64,000 nucleotides of DNA from Anomaloglossus baeobatrachus (GCF_048569485.1 NC_134354.1:89121825-89185824); one strand, 5' to 3'; positions 1 to 12,326 are shown, counted from the first letter of the stretch. Numbers and translations are program-made. Notes: generated from the letters alone by a model not told the origin.

Positions 1-545
1 GCTGCATAATGCTATATGGTGGCTGCATAATACTTTATGGTGGAATATGGGGCTGCATACTACTATATGGAGGAATATAAGGTCTGCATACTACTATATG
101 GAGAAATATGTGCGCTGCATAATTCTAAATGGAGGAATATGTAGGTTGCATTATATTATATGGTGGAATATGGGGTGCATTATAATAACATGAAGCATTA
201 TGAGGAGTGCATTAATATGAATGACTATGGGGTGCATTATAATATATGGATAACTATGGGGAATGCATTATAATATATGGATTACTATGGTGTGCATTAT
301 ATGATATGGATGACTATGTGGGGCCCATTATAAGGCTTTGTGGAGCCCATTATATTATTTGGAGGCCTATGAGGGAGCCTTTATAATTTTCTACAGTTAT
401 TTATGGGCCATATATTCCATGTGAAGGTTTGTGTAGGGTCTATCATACTGTGTGGGGGCTATTATACTATTTGGAGGGATAGTAGAGACCATTATACTCT
501 AAATAGGCCCATTATACTGCATGGAATGCTGTGTGGGGGTCACAG
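1..545. repeat. AT-rich minisatellite, unit about 31 bp
   Basis: Diverged tandem units begin with a CTGCATAAT/TGCATTATA core followed by TATATGG and a G-rich end. Unit length varies around 25-40 bp and identity falls toward the right. The window starts inside the array. Pieces of the same repeat return near 2625-2760. No gene is seen. Confidence 0.75.
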
Positions 546-757
546 TTGGGGATCTTACTGTGTCAAGGTCACCATTCATTGCTGGGGTAGTTGAAGGAGG
601 TATAGTAGAATCAACATACTCTGCTTGTGGAGGTTATTGTGGATGAATTCATGTAGGGTATCATACAGTGTTTGTCGAACCCCTTTGTTGGTGTCATACT
701 TTATGGCTGCAATAAAAGGGGAATCTAGGGGCTTCAATAGGAGGAAAATTACTTTGA
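546..757. other. No gene recognised
   Basis: Unremarkable sequence between the first minisatellite and the MITE at 758. Short frames here have no recognisable protein similarity. Confidence 0.5.
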
Positions 758-1108
758 GGGTACGTGCACACAATCAGGACTTGCTGCATCCTGGACTCAG
801 CGGGTTCTGACCTGCGGAGCCACGAGTCGCCTTCACAGGAGAATGCAAGAGACCACAGCTGCCAGTGCCCGATCAGGGTTCATGGCCCTCTGATCTCTCA
901 CTTGTGTTCTCCAAACAGAGAATGCTTGCTACTCCACAGCAAACAATTGACATGCTGCGGCTCGGAAAGCCGCACTGAAGGTCAGTGTTTGCTACGGGAA
1001 AAATGAAGCACAGTTAGAAATCCCATCCACTGTGCTTGTACTGTACATTGCGTTTTGAACGCAGCTGAAGTACAAAACGCTGTGAACACTGATCGTGTGC
1101 ACGTACCC
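758..1108. mobile_element. Harbinger-like MITE
   Basis: Both ends carry the inverted repeat GGGTACGTGCACAC. The element is 351 bp. The 3-bp flanks are TGA (left) and TAA (right), fitting a slightly mutated TAA target duplication as in PIF/Harbinger elements. It has no coding capacity. The end resembles the GTGCGCAC-type ends of the elements at 27169 and 55950. Confidence 0.65.
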
Positions 1109-1338
1109 TAATAAGGACTGTAAAGTTGTGAAGTATGCTTCTGTGACCCAGTCGAATATTATTTTATTTTATTATTTGGGTGGGGGACCCAATTAGAAAT
1201 TGTGCTATGAGGCCCCATGATTCCTATGTACATCCTGTACAGTTAGGTTAAAGTTGCTGGAGCAAGGTCCTCACTGGATGAAGTCCAATCTAGGAAGCTC
1301 ATCACTGAAACCACCAGAATGCAGAATAGGAACTATTG

Positions 1339-1384
<46 letters not shown>

Positions 1385-1583
1385 TAATAATGGAAGGAAG
1401 GAAGACAGTATATTTTTGGTCAAAGATACATTTTATTGTTTAAAAATTGTGAATGTTTAACATGAAGATGTAACTGTATGTAACTAAATATTGTTGGGAA
1501 CTAACTGCATTAACAGTATACTGTGTGATTTAGCAATATTGAAAAATATTCTTGAACACGACATTGCTTTTCACTATCTCTTA
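1109..1583. other. Non-genic spacer with (TA)n microsatellite
   Basis: Holds an uninterrupted TA run at about 1341-1384. Nothing else is recognised. Confidence 0.6.
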
Positions 1584-2175
1584 GGGGCACTTTGCACATT
1601 ACGACATTGCAAGCCGATGCTTGCGATGCCGAGTGCGATAGTACCCGCCCCCGTCGCAGCTACGATATCTTGTGATAGCTGCCGTAGCGAACATTATCGC
1701 TACGCCAGCTTCACATGCACTCACCTGCCCTGCGACGTCGCTCTGGCCGGCGACCCACCTCCTTATTAAGGGGGCGGGTCGTGCGGCATCATAGCGACAT
1801 CACACGGCAGGCGGCCAATAGAAGCGGAGGGGCGGAGATGAGCGGCACGTAAACATCCCGCCCACCTCCTTCCTTCCACATAGCCGGTGTGAGACGCGGT
1901 GACGCAGGTAGGAGATGTTCCTCGCTCCCGCGGCTTCACACACAGCGATGTGTGCTGCCGCTGGAACGAGGAACAACATCATAACATCGGTCATTCCCAA
2001 ATTATGGAAATGACCGACACTACACCAATGATACGATTACGACGTTTTTGCGCTCGTTAATCGTATCAAAAAGGCTTTACACACTACGATATCGCCTACG
2101 ACGCAGGATGTGCGTCACTTTCAATTTGACCCCACCGACATCGCACCTGCGATGTCGTAGTGTGCAAAGTGCCCC
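1584..2175. mobile_element. Harbinger-like MITE, TTA target duplication
   Basis: Inverted ends GGGGCACTTTGCACA and TGTGCAAAGTGCCCC are flanked by TTA on both sides (1581-1583 and 2176-2178). The interior has a GC-rich block, reading in the opposite orientation, that is clearly related to the interiors of the MITEs at 13809 and 45065, so these are one larger family. Non-coding, 592 bp. Confidence 0.8.
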
Positions 2176-2189
2176 TTAGTATTTGCCTT

Positions 2190-2490
2190 GTATTGGTGGG
2201 GGCTGGAGGCATACAGATCTGGGGGGGAAGGTGGGGGCATACAGATCTGGTGGGGGGGCTGGAGGCATACAGTTCTGGTGAGGTGGGCTGGAGCATATAG
2301 ACCTGGTGGAGGGGCATACAGTTCTGGTTAGGGGGGCTGGGGGCATACAGATCTGGTGGGTGGGCTAGGGGTATACAGTTCTAGTGGGGTGGCTACGGGC
2401 ATACAGATCTGATGAGGGGGGATGGGGCATACAGATCTGATGAGGGGGGATGGGGGCATACAGATCTGGTGGGGAGAGCTTTTTGCCCTT
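2190..2490. repeat. G-rich minisatellite, unit about 30 bp
   Basis: About ten units of the form GGGGCATACAGATCTGGTGG or GCATACAGTTCTGGT. The CATACAG...TTCTGG core also appears in the minisatellite inside the hAT elements at 22520 and 52340, so the arrays may share an origin. Confidence 0.75.
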
Positions 2491-3227
2491 GGATAGATCA
2501 TTTGAAGCTAAGTTAATCATTGATATATGTTTTTGTATACGTTTTCTGAGTTCCTGGGTAGTTTCCCTGACATAGATTTTAGAACAAGGACTTTTTCTTC
2601 TTTGTTTATTACCTTATACATGGAAGACTATTGGAAATGCATTATAACACATGGAGGACAATGGGTGGTGCATTCTAATATAAGAAGTGTTATGTGGGAC
2701 CCATTATACTACATGGAAGGCTATGTGGGGGCCGTTCTAGTATTTGGAGAACTATATATGAGGGGAAGCAAAGACACAAGCATGGGATGGGAAAGTTTTG
2801 TGCTGAGGGAAAGAGGCTCCTTCCCTTAGCACACAGCTTTCCAATGGTCTGCTATACATCTTTCCTAAGTAGCTAGCTTTCCCATCCACTGATATGGGAA
2901 AGCTGGGTTCTGAAGGTAAGATGTATATCAGAGCATGGGAAAGCTATGTGCTGAGGGAAAGATGTATAGCAGAACATGGGGAAGCTGGGTGCTGAGGACA
3001 AGATGGATATCAGAACATGGGAAAGCTGGGTGCTAATAGAAAGAAGGATTTCAGATCATGGGAAACCTGGGTGCTGAGGGAAAGAGCCAAGTGTCAACGT
3101 CATTATCTCATTTCCAGAGTATCAGCGTCATTATCCCATACCTCGAGTGTTGGTGTCATTATCCCATAACCTGTGTGTATGTGTGTTGTGGGGCCCAAGT
3201 CCAAACTTTGCATCGGGGCCCATCAAA
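2491..3227. repeat. Mixed minisatellite patches
   Basis: At 2625-2760 lie diverged units like those at 1-545. At about 2876-3085 lie roughly five 41-bp units with the core GGGAAAGCTGGGTGCTGAGG, with an inverted partial copy near 2815-2885. At about 3105-3175 a ~34-bp unit with GTCATTATCCCATA repeats about three times. No gene is seen. Confidence 0.6.
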
Positions 3228-5275
3228 CTCTAGTTACACCACTGCTCGGTACAGAAAATAACTAGATCACAGTTGTTGCACTGAGGTTCATGATTTCTGG
3301 ACACTGTACTGTCTATAGAGTTACACTGGCATATGACTCAAGAAAATCTCGCATTTACTCAGCCTCATGTTGGACAATGATGCAGCTCAGAGCTACAATA
3401 TTTTTTTTCAGCCCCAATCAAACAAAGGAAAAAATGGCAGCATGCTGCTTTGCAGGGAGTCTATGGGTGCATGTGAAACATCGCACTGCACTCAGATGAC
3501 ATCTGGATATACGCAGATAAAAGCAATGGAGAAGATGGAGAGATTAATCCCTCCCTCTCCTCTGCACCTATGATCCGATCGCTGGATCGGATCACAGTAT
3601 AATGACAATCGGCTCACACTCGCAGCAAAGCATGATCCGTGTGCCATTAGCATATCGCATCCGATCCTCTCACATCAGATGCCTTACGCTAGTGTGGCTC
3701 TGGCCTAAGGAACACCCTCTGTACAGCAACTCCATTCTAGTTTTCTCAGTATAGAGATGACTAGATCAGAGTTGCTGCACTGAGGTTCATGATGTCTGAT
3801 CTCACAGCATTGTCTATAAGGAACGTGCTCTCAACAGTAACTCCATTCTATCTCACTACGGAGGTGACTATACAGCGCCCCACGGGGCAGGCGGTTAACC
3901 TACTCGTTGCCGGGCCATCGACTGTCGCAGTCACAAGTGGCCTAGCCCGGCTCCGTTACCCCAAGGCGTACAGAAGATGGCTGGGGAAGTATGATAGGGG
4001 TAGTAGTGAGGTGTTTGTCGTGACGCCACCTGTGGTATGGGGCTAGGGAATGGGCCGTCACTGCTGTCGATGTACTTCGGGGCAGATGGTGGTAGCAGCT
4101 ATAGATGGTATGGCTCCCCACAGGTGGAGCGGGCCCCAGGGAGGATAATGAGGGGAGTAGGGATGGCGGGCACCTAGGTGCAGAGCGGTGGTGCCGGTAA
4201 TAAAGAGACAGATTCTATGGCTGCGGGTCCAGGTTGTTTACTAACTTTTAGTGCTGTGCCACTCACCCGGGTAATACCAGTCACTTGCTGTGATGGGCTC
4301 CATTGAACTCAAACCCGTTTAGAGATCAGTCTAGTGTTCGGTGGGTTCCCTCCTTAAAACGCCTGTGCTGTGGATCCCCTGGCTTGAAGCTACGAGGGAA
4401 CCCTGGGTTTCACGAGTAGAACTCTTGTCTCTATGCAGGTGCCGCAGGTCCGCTGTGGGGTCTGAAGTCTGAAGAAATAAAACTTTATTATAACTCATCC
4501 AAGACCCTGGATCCTATATGACACTGTGCTCAAGGGCACATTGTGGCCAGGGAAGCTTGAAACTTTCCCCGTCCAGGCAGATTCTGGAAAACCAACGTGG
4601 AGTATGATCTTACCTAGGGTCCTGCCGCCCTGTGTGGCGTCGATTCCGTGGGGAGCAGAGATCACTCTTTCCACAGGAATCGTGTGAACTTCTCCTCCTT
4701 CCTACCGGAGCACCTGTAAGATGCAACTGCTCCATTCCTCTCCTGCTGGAGAACTCTCTATCCTGTTGTAGTGGCTCCTAGTGGGACTGGGGCCCCTGTG
4801 TGAGGGCATCTTGTAAATGCCACTCTGTACACAACCCCTTTATTACCCTACCCTAACTCAGTCCCCAGTGGGAACAGGGCAACCTGGTGTGAATTTGAGT
4901 GTGTAACGTGGTGAAACCGGGACTGACCTCCTCAGGATCCGGTTTTAGCATTACACACAAATTTGGGTGCAATACTCTGTGGCGACTTAAGCCTCAGGGC
5001 TGCCACAACTAGATCGGATTTCTGAGCTCATTGTATTGTCTATAAGGACGTCCTGTGTACAGCAACTCTATTATAGATGTTTCAGTACAGAGATGACTAG
5101 ATCGGAGTTGTTGCACCTAGGTCCATGATTTTTGGGTACTGTACTGTCTAAAAGGACGTCTTCCTCCCTCCAGTAACTCCATACTAGTTGTCTCACTACA
5201 GAGATGGCTAGATTGGAGTTGCTGCACTGAGGTTCATGATTTCTGAGCTCACTGTACTGTCTATAAAGACGGCCT
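3228..5275. repeat. About 110-bp satellite, interrupted
   Basis: Units share ACTAGATCGGAGTTGCTGCA followed by CTGAGGTTCATGATTTCTG and CTGTACTGTCTATAA. They are visible at about 3228-3330, 3706-3870 and 5008-5275. The array is split by an LTR-like element (3871-5007) and by 3331-3705, which ends in a MITE-like terminus (TGGCTCTGGCCTAAGG) and contains no gene. Confidence 0.65.
3871..5007. mobile_element. LTR-like fossil element inside the satellite
   Basis: A 1137-bp segment interrupts the satellite and is flanked by ACTA on both sides (3867-3870, 5008-5011). Intact satellite units read straight through the same ACTA, so they show the empty site. The ends are imperfect inverted repeats and the right end is CA. 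An AATAAA lies near 4476. No internal genes are present, so a solo LTR of a retroelement is the best reading. Family uncertain. Confidence 0.5.
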
Positions 5276-5870
5276 CGATCAGTCCATGCATTGCATTCCC
5301 AGATTATACCGACGTGCATAAATGTCTTAATAAGCCCTTATACAGATTACATGAAGGCTTCCATACACATAGGGCTAAAGTTGGCAGGATCAGACAACAA
5401 TCTGATATGTATGGGGGCTTCCCAACTTACCTCGAGAATGGATGTCAAGGAAGGGTAGGAACTGGCGTGTTGGAATTCCAATAGTTGATCCTTTTGTTCT
5501 CTTCAAAGATAATCCGCCATCAGAGGAGGCCGACATCTGCTCTTTAATAGAGAACACAAGTACATTTGGCCGAGCACTCCTGTATGTGAGCGTCAAGAGA
5601 GAGCTGTCAGCCAAACAATTGTAGGGATTGGTTGTTTATGGGCCTTAAAAGGTTTGTGTAGTGAAAACAAGTTATCACCTATTTTGTTTGCCTAGGAGAC
5701 GGAATAGCGTCAGTAAGCGGCACCGTTGTAATGACGTCTTTTGGCTGCGCGGGAACTGAGGACCCAGCGGCGCGCAGTGGTGGAGCGGGTGCTGGAAGGT
5801 GAGTTGTGTGGGTTTTTTTGTTTTTTTTTTTTACTTGTGTGCAGCTGTGCCAAGGTGGGGGGCAGTGCCA
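5276..5870. other. Non-genic; possible left end of a T2-type element at 5645
   Basis: No gene is recognised. At 5645 the sequence TTAAAAGGTTTGTGTAGTG resembles the TTAAAGG terminus of T2/Kolobok-type elements. No matching right end was found, because the 23-bp array and a DIRS-like element follow. A poly-T tract lies near 5815-5832. Confidence 0.4.
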
Positions 5871-6534
5871 GCATGGAGGAAACATGCATGCCAGGGTCAA
5901 GGAAACATACATGCCAGGATGGAGGAAACATGCATGCCAGGATGGGGGAAACATGGATGCCAGGATGGAGGAAAACATGCATGCCAGGATGGGGGAAACA
6001 TGCATGCCAGGATGGGGGAAACATGGATGCCAGGATGGAGGAAAACATGCATGCCAGGATGGGGGAAACATGCATGCCAGGATGTGGGAAACATGCATGC
6101 CAGAATGGGGGAAACATGCATGCCAGGATGGGGGAAACATACATGCCAGGATGGGGGAAACATGAATGCCAGGACAGAGGAAAACATGCATGCCAGGATG
6201 GGGAAAATATACATGCCAGGATGGGGAAAATATACATGCCATGATGGGAAAACATGCATGCCAGGATGGGGAAACATGCATGCCAGGATGGAGAAACATG
6301 CATGCCAGGATGGAGGATACATGCATGCCGATATGGGGAAAACATACATGCCAGGATGGAGAAAACATACATGCCAGGATGGAGGAAAACATGTATGCCA
6401 GGATGGAGAAACATGCATGCCAGGATGGAGGAAACATACATGCCAGGATGGAGGAAACATACATGCCAGGATGGAGGAAACAAACATGCCAGGATGGAGG
6501 AAAAACATGAATGCTAGGATGGGGAAAACATTCA
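5871..6534. repeat. 23-bp VNTR, about 28 units
   Basis: Consensus unit GGATGGGGGAAACATGCATGCCA, mostly 22-24 bp. Because 23 is not divisible by three and the units lack stops, several frames stay open on both strands for 100-260 codons. These frames are artefacts of the repeat, not genes. Confidence 0.92.
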
Positions 6535-6548
6535 AATAGTTTTCTTTA

Positions 6549-6683
6549 TTTCTCTATCGTTTCATTGGGGGACACAGGACCATGGGTTATGCTGCTGTCA
6601 CTAGGAGGCTGACACTAAGTAAACAGAAAACGTTTGCTCCTCCCCAGCAGTATAACCCCTGAGCCGGAGGCGGGCTCAATCAG
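6549..6683 (+). repeat. Left inverted terminal repeat of the DIRS-like element
   Basis: Matches the reverse complement of 12160-12326 over most of its length. The outermost bases differ between the two ends, as expected for DIRS elements. Confidence 0.85.
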
Positions 6684-7233
6684 TTTTTTGCTTAGTGTCG
6701 TAGGAGGCTGATGTGGGCCGACTGGGCCCCCTTCAGCCACTTGATTTTTTGCGTATATTTTTTCATTTTTCTCTCGCTCGTCGCTCTCATCTGTGGTAAT
6801 TCTTTTTTTCTGCAGGTATCGTTTTCTCTACCTCAGCTCTCGCAGCCCGTGTGGGTACCACTCCCCTGGGTCGCAGAAGCTTGATTCGTCGGGCCCTCTC
6901 CCCCGTCCAATTCCCCGGTACCACTCCCGGGTTGGCACGCGGGGCTAATCCTTCCTGGGCTCCCCCTATTCACCCTGCGGTATCACCCCAAAGGGTGCAA
7001 GGGGCATACAGCAGGGACTGGACCTCGCAGCGCGTCTGGATGATGATCGGGCCCGCAGCGCTGCTTCACTACAGAGGGGCTCCCTGCCCTCACCAGCGTC
7101 CACCTCCCTGCCTGCCTGCCTGCCTGCCTCATTCTCTTCTGCGGCCCGCAGCCAGCCCTCCGGTGTGCGGAGCACACGGACACAGGTGCATAGCTCCACG
7201 CCTGCACACTGCCAGATGCGGCGCCGCCGACCA

Positions 7234-7650
7234 GGTAGGACACTCCCCCTCCCTTCTCCCGGGCGGCTACAAGATATAGGCCCCGGTCTGGGCCTACTCA
7301 CCGAGCACCCCGGCCTCGCCCCCATCCGGCGCTGGAGTCCACACAGGCAGGGCTCGGCCGGTGCCCGGACATCGCTGCCGCGCCGCCGCTCCCGCAGGTA
7401 GGACCGCCGGTCTCTACCTTCCCCTGCGCCGGCTGTTTCAAATTTAGGCCCCGGTCCGGGCCTACTCACCGGGCGCCCCGGCCACGTCCCCATCCGGCGC
7501 TGGAGTCCTTCTCCACACCTGCAGTGCTCATCGCTGCCGTGCCGCCGCTCCCGCAGGTAGAACCGCCGGTCTCTATATTCCCCTGCGCCGGCTGCCTCAA
7601 AATTTAGGCCCCGGCTTCGGCCCTGTCTCCGGCGTCCCAGGCCCGCCCCC
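7234..7650. repeat. GC-rich ~160-bp tandem repeat inside the DIRS-like element
   Basis: Two full and one partial unit share GGTAGGACCGCCGGTCTCTA and TTTAGGCCCCGGTCCGGGCC. They lie in the 5' untranslated part of the element. The local CpG and GC richness could be mistaken for a promoter island. Confidence 0.7.
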
Positions 7651-10600
7651 CGCCGCATCGCTATTGGCTGCCAGCCGCTCCGTCTCCGCCCTCCGCTCAG
7701 CCCCAGGCATCACAGTGGGGGCGATGGATGCTTTTTCCCGCTCTCCTGGGCCCGCCTCCAGCCTCCTCAGCGTTCATTTAAAAAAAAAAAAAAAAAAAGG
7801 TGATTATGGCAAACTCCCGGTATGCGGTTTGCTGATGCTGCAGCAGCCCGTATATCAGGGGAAAATAGACCCAAGTCTTCCATGATTCTTAAATACAGTG
7901 GGGTTTTTTATCAGGGCTTGCGTTTTGTACATTATATTTTAACCCCTTCAGGTACTTTTTTCGGGCTTTGCATCAGGACACATCCCAATAGGGTTAGTCT
8001 ATAGAGCTCTCAGAGCTGAGTTTTTTAGTTATTTGGGACCGGTAGCTCAAGTTTGCGGTTCCCTTAATGGTAATTTCCCGCACATAATGGCAGATTAGTG
8101 TTGACAGCTACCGCAGCCCCTGGCACCGCACGCCCCTGTATCTCGCCCCTGCCGGCTGGTTAACGCCCTGTCTCAGGCCATATATTCCCTCGCTGACGTC
8201 CCTCGGGTTCGTGCGCATGCGCTGCGTCCCCCGCCGACGCTTGGTCATACCATCCACAGAACGGCGCCATTCCCTCGGGGAGACGAGTCCCGTACCAGGG
8301 ACCTTTTTCCTAGGCTAGAAGCGGACCCGCCAGGTCTCGTCTTTCGTGGCCCCCCAGTTTTCCACCTTATTCCCCAGGTCCAGACTGCCCTTCCTACGGT
8401 AGTCTTACGACCTCTCGGGTGTTGGCCCAGGCTTTCCATCTCCGCTGGACTCCGAGCAGGACCTGGATGTTTTGGCGCAGGACGAATTAGCATGCTAGAA
8501 ACGGTGAGTCAAGCCGTAAGGCTACGGACAGCCCCTCTTCTCTCCGTGCACCCAGGTCTCCTTTAGGGCGTTTGGAGCAGACCCTTGATGTGCTCGGGGG
8601 ACATCCAGAGTTCGCCGAGTTACCGCGTGTTCACAGACAACTACCAGACACGACGTTTACCTGCGGTAAGCCATGTCATTGTCATTTTTCCCTTCTCCAA
8701 AGGGGTTTTCGGAGAGTATGGCCATGCTACACTGGAGTCTTGGATTGATCACAGACATCTACCAGACACGGCGTTTACCAGCGGTAAGTCGTGTGTTTTT
8801 GTCATTATCATTCCCCCGAAGGGCTCTGGAGAGAGGGGGCAGTCACCTTGCAGAGACGAAGAGGGCAGGCCCCTTCGGTTTGAGTGGAATACAGTTCGCC
8901 GTGTGACTGTGTTATCACGGATAATCCCAGGCCTCGATTTTTACCAGTGGTAAGTCCTTTTATTGTCATTACCCCTTCTAGAAAGGGGCTCCAAAAGGAA
9001 GGGGCACCCCACCCTGTAGTCGACCCGCCTGTGTTCCTCCGGGTTTCTCGTCCCGAACGTGGCGTCCCTCAGAGAATCAGCGAACTCCATACGCAGCGGA
9101 CCAAGTTCCACCTATGCCGTCCCAGGACTGGTTATCATCTTCAGTGAGTACCCTCTCTTCACATACCTGGGGCCTGCCTGCTGCTCGGCCTGAGCCTCTA
9201 CCATCAGTGTGTCCACCCGTCGAGACCTCTGACTCGGGATCAGGAACGCAGACTCGACATCTAGGAGGTCACTGACTTCCCTTCCGACTTTAGGGAACGC
9301 CCCTCTGAAGATAGGCGAGTCCAGTGGCCCCCCTTGGCTACGTCAGGGTAGAGTACTTCTCTCCCCTAGACTACGTAAGGGAAGGATTCATCCCTTTCCC
9401 TGCATCGACCCAGATGCATCAGGATCGTCCCCTCACACTAGGTCCCAGCCCGTTCACGCCGCACCCGTCAGGAAGCCTCTATCCCTCCAACAGCCCCTCC
9501 GCCTTGCGTGGCAGTGGACAGTTCCAGTTTTTTATAAGAGCGCTTGCAGGGATCACTGTCCCTGCGCACCCTACTTTACAGGGCTGCTAGGTTCTCTACG
9601 CCCAAGTACGGCCGGGAGGCCCAGAGTTCTCCCTTCAAGGATCCTTGCTTGGGGTTTAGACCGTCATATTCACTTTTCGCTACTAGGGTAGCTGAGATAC
9701 CGGAAGGAGTCCTCCCAGACCCCGGCTCGGTCCATCATCCCTTAGGCACGGGTTTTTTTTCGAGCCCGTTCAGGGGTAGCTACTCCTCACGCAGGAATAG
9801 TTTTTCCTTGCCTGGCACAGAGTCCCGCGTACCCTTGCCACCCGCTCCCGTTTTGGCTATGCGAGCCCTCGGCAGTCTGTGGCGGTGATAGCGACGGTGC
9901 ACGTACCAGATTCATCCCTTACTCTCCAGTGGACCACACTGAAGATCGGAGACAAAGAGGGTTCCGTCTTCGCGGGTGATCCGCCAATCTCCTCATAGCG
10001 GACCAGTCTTCGAAACCGTCCCTTGGGAAGCTTCCCTTCCCTCCTCTGGAGGATATTATCAACCGTCACCAGTCTCCCGTGGTAGGGTATGCTACCCCCA
10101 CCATTCCTCGGCACGGTCCCGAGGGACAGCCCTAGAGCGTTGTCTCCCCTTCAACATTCCGGAAGCCAGAGCCATCCGGTTAGCACGGCTACAATTTCTT
10201 CTCTGGGTCGGGGTTTGCCCAGTCAGGTTCCAGTCGGACCATGCCACAGCGGTGACGTGCATCATCCACCAGGTAGACGCAGAGAGTGTCATGGCAAGGG
10301 AAGAGGCCAAGAAGATCTTGCCCTGGGACGGGTCCCTTAACTCGCTAACCTCAGCAGTACATCCCTAGCATGGACGTTTTGGACGGCCGATTTTTTCAGT
10401 AGGAAAGACCTCCCTTAGGAAAAGGGCTCCTCAACAGGGAAGTCACCAGTCAGTTCCCTGGCGAGGGAAGACCTCCAGTCGTGGACCTATTGTTCTCCCG
10501 TTCCAGCTTTCAAGTCAATGGTGCTTCGAGTGTGCCACCTGCTCTGGACTAGGTGACGACGCCCTCGACCGGTCGGGTAGCCTTTTCAGGTTCTCCTGCA

Positions 10601-11907
10601 TCTTCCCGCAGCTTCCCATGGTCTCGAGGGTTCTCAGGATGGACCAAGGCAACGATGCCTCTGGAGTGACCCAGGCGAGCATAGTTCGCATAGCCTACTC
10701 AACTCCTCACGGAGGCCCCGGGGCTCCTTCCCGACCGCCAAGTTCTCCGTGTCGGGGCCCCTCTCTTCTACCAGGACTCAAAAGTCCCAAGTTCGACGGC
10801 CTCACCAGTGGATCCCAGGCGCTGCCTCGGTCAGGTCTGTTGACAAGAGGATTACAGACAACGTTGAGGGCCGGGAATCCAGTTTCCTCCAGGATTTATT
10901 TCCACTAGGAAAGAGCTCCCCGGTGGGTGAGGACCACATCTTCCCTCCTTCTTGCTGGCATTCTTCCAGTCAGATCCGAATGCGGCCCTCTCGCGCGTCC
11001 CTGTATAGGCCAGGTGTCGGCCCGTTTCGCTTCGGTGTTTTCGGAGTCTTTTCACTTCCCGTCCTCCAATCAGAGCCTTCGCTCAGAGAAGCGTCCATCT
11101 GGCTCGGCTGTTTCATCGTTCGCTAAAAACGTGGGTCCTTATTCCAGTGAGGGGTTCGTTCAAGGTACCCCTTTTTTCCCGGCTCCACCTGTTTTTGTTA
11201 GGTGGGCTCCTCGTGGACATCTCGTTGTTACAGACAGCATCGGGGCGGACAGCCCTCTTGTCGTTCTTTCCCCCCTTTTTGTTTCCAGCTCCTCCAGCAG
11301 GACAAGGGGAGGCTCCGGCCAGAACTCTTCGTTTTCTGTCCAAGGCAGCTCGCTGTTTCCTTCCAGAAGAGGTGTTTAGTTTTCGGTTTTCGGTTCTAGT
11401 CTCCTCTCTCAGCCGGAAAGGGGCCTAGTTCATTCCAGAACTGGTACGAGCCCTCAGTCTTACATGTCTGCAGGACACCCTTTTCGGTTACACCGACAAC
11501 CAGTCCACCCCGCCACCCGTTCCCAAGGGGCGCATGCCGGCGCCAGGGGCCAGAATTTTCACATGGATCCATTACTCCATATGTGAAGACTATCGCATGA
11601 AGGGCGGACTTCCGCCGCGGGCTACCGAGCAAGGGGTACCCTTTGGACGATTGGACTCCAGATGTCGACCGTCCAGGTTCCCTGGGCCGCCACCCGATCT
11701 AGTCGGCATACCTTTACTAGTTTCTACCAGGGTCACACCCAAGCTTCGGCAGCGGCCAGTCTTGGAGTAAGGTCTGCGGGTGGCAGTGGCACACCTGTAA
11801 CAACGTAGGTGCTTGTACGTCTGGCGCGAGCCCGACAGGGGGAAGCGGTTGCCTTCCTATCTCCGGTGATGGTTTTTCTTCCCACCCAGGGACTGCTTTT
11901 GGACGTC

Positions 11908-12010
11908 CCATGGTCCTGTGTCCCCCAATGAAACGATAGAGAAAGAAGGATTTTTGTGTACTCACCGTAAAATCTCTTTCTCTGAGTCTTCATTGGGGGA
12001 CACAGCACCC
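11908..12010. repeat. Internal complementary region of the DIRS-like element
   Basis: Two oppositely oriented copies of CATTGGGGGACACAG flank the junction GATAGAGAAAGAAGGATTTT, which joins the complements of the two element ends. Confidence 0.85.
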
Positions 12011-12159
12011 ACCCTGCTTGTGTTATTGGTTATATATATTACCTGTCGGTTGCCTCAGTGGCCATTTCCCCAGGCCACTGGTCACACGATTACTGTTCAT
12101 AGTTTTTATCTTGTTTTATCCGGGATTGTTGATTCTCCTCCTACTGCTTGTGCACTAAA

Positions 12160-12326
12160 CTGATTGAGCCCGCCTCCGGCTCAGGGGTTATACTGCTGGG
12201 GAGGAGCAAACTTTTTCTGTTTACTTAGTGTCAGCCTCCTAGTGACAGCAGCATAACCCATGGTCCTGTGTCCCCCAATGAAGACTCAGAGAAAGAGATT
12301 TTACGGTGAGTACACAAAAATCCTTC
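12160..12326 (-). repeat. Right inverted terminal repeat of the DIRS-like element
   Basis: Reverse complement of the left repeat, with its own terminal extension (GAGATTTTACGGTGAGTAC...) that reappears in the internal complementary region. Confidence 0.85.

Larger units (their letters stand above)
6549..12326. mobile_element. DIRS-like (tyrosine recombinase) retroelement fossil
   Basis: About 5.8 kb, bounded by long inverted terminal repeats (6549-6683 and 12160-12326) that both contain CATTGGGGGACACAGGACCA. At 11908-12010 an internal complementary region joins the complement of the left end directly to the complement of the right end. This arrangement is diagnostic of DIRS elements, which replicate through a circular intermediate. 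Plus-strand sequence near 10200-10370 resembles the DIRS RNase H domain. The element is broken: no frame spans a whole domain and there are many breaks. Neither duplication copy includes it. Confidence 0.85.

Noticed and set aside
5679-6539. Long overlapping frames of 167-261 codons on both strands
   Set aside because: They are translations of the 23-bp VNTR in successive frames, with no domain and no splice or promoter context.
6840-7700. CpG-rich segment as a gene promoter or CpG island
   Set aside because: It lies inside the DIRS-like element and consists of its ~160-bp tandem repeats. No host exon follows.
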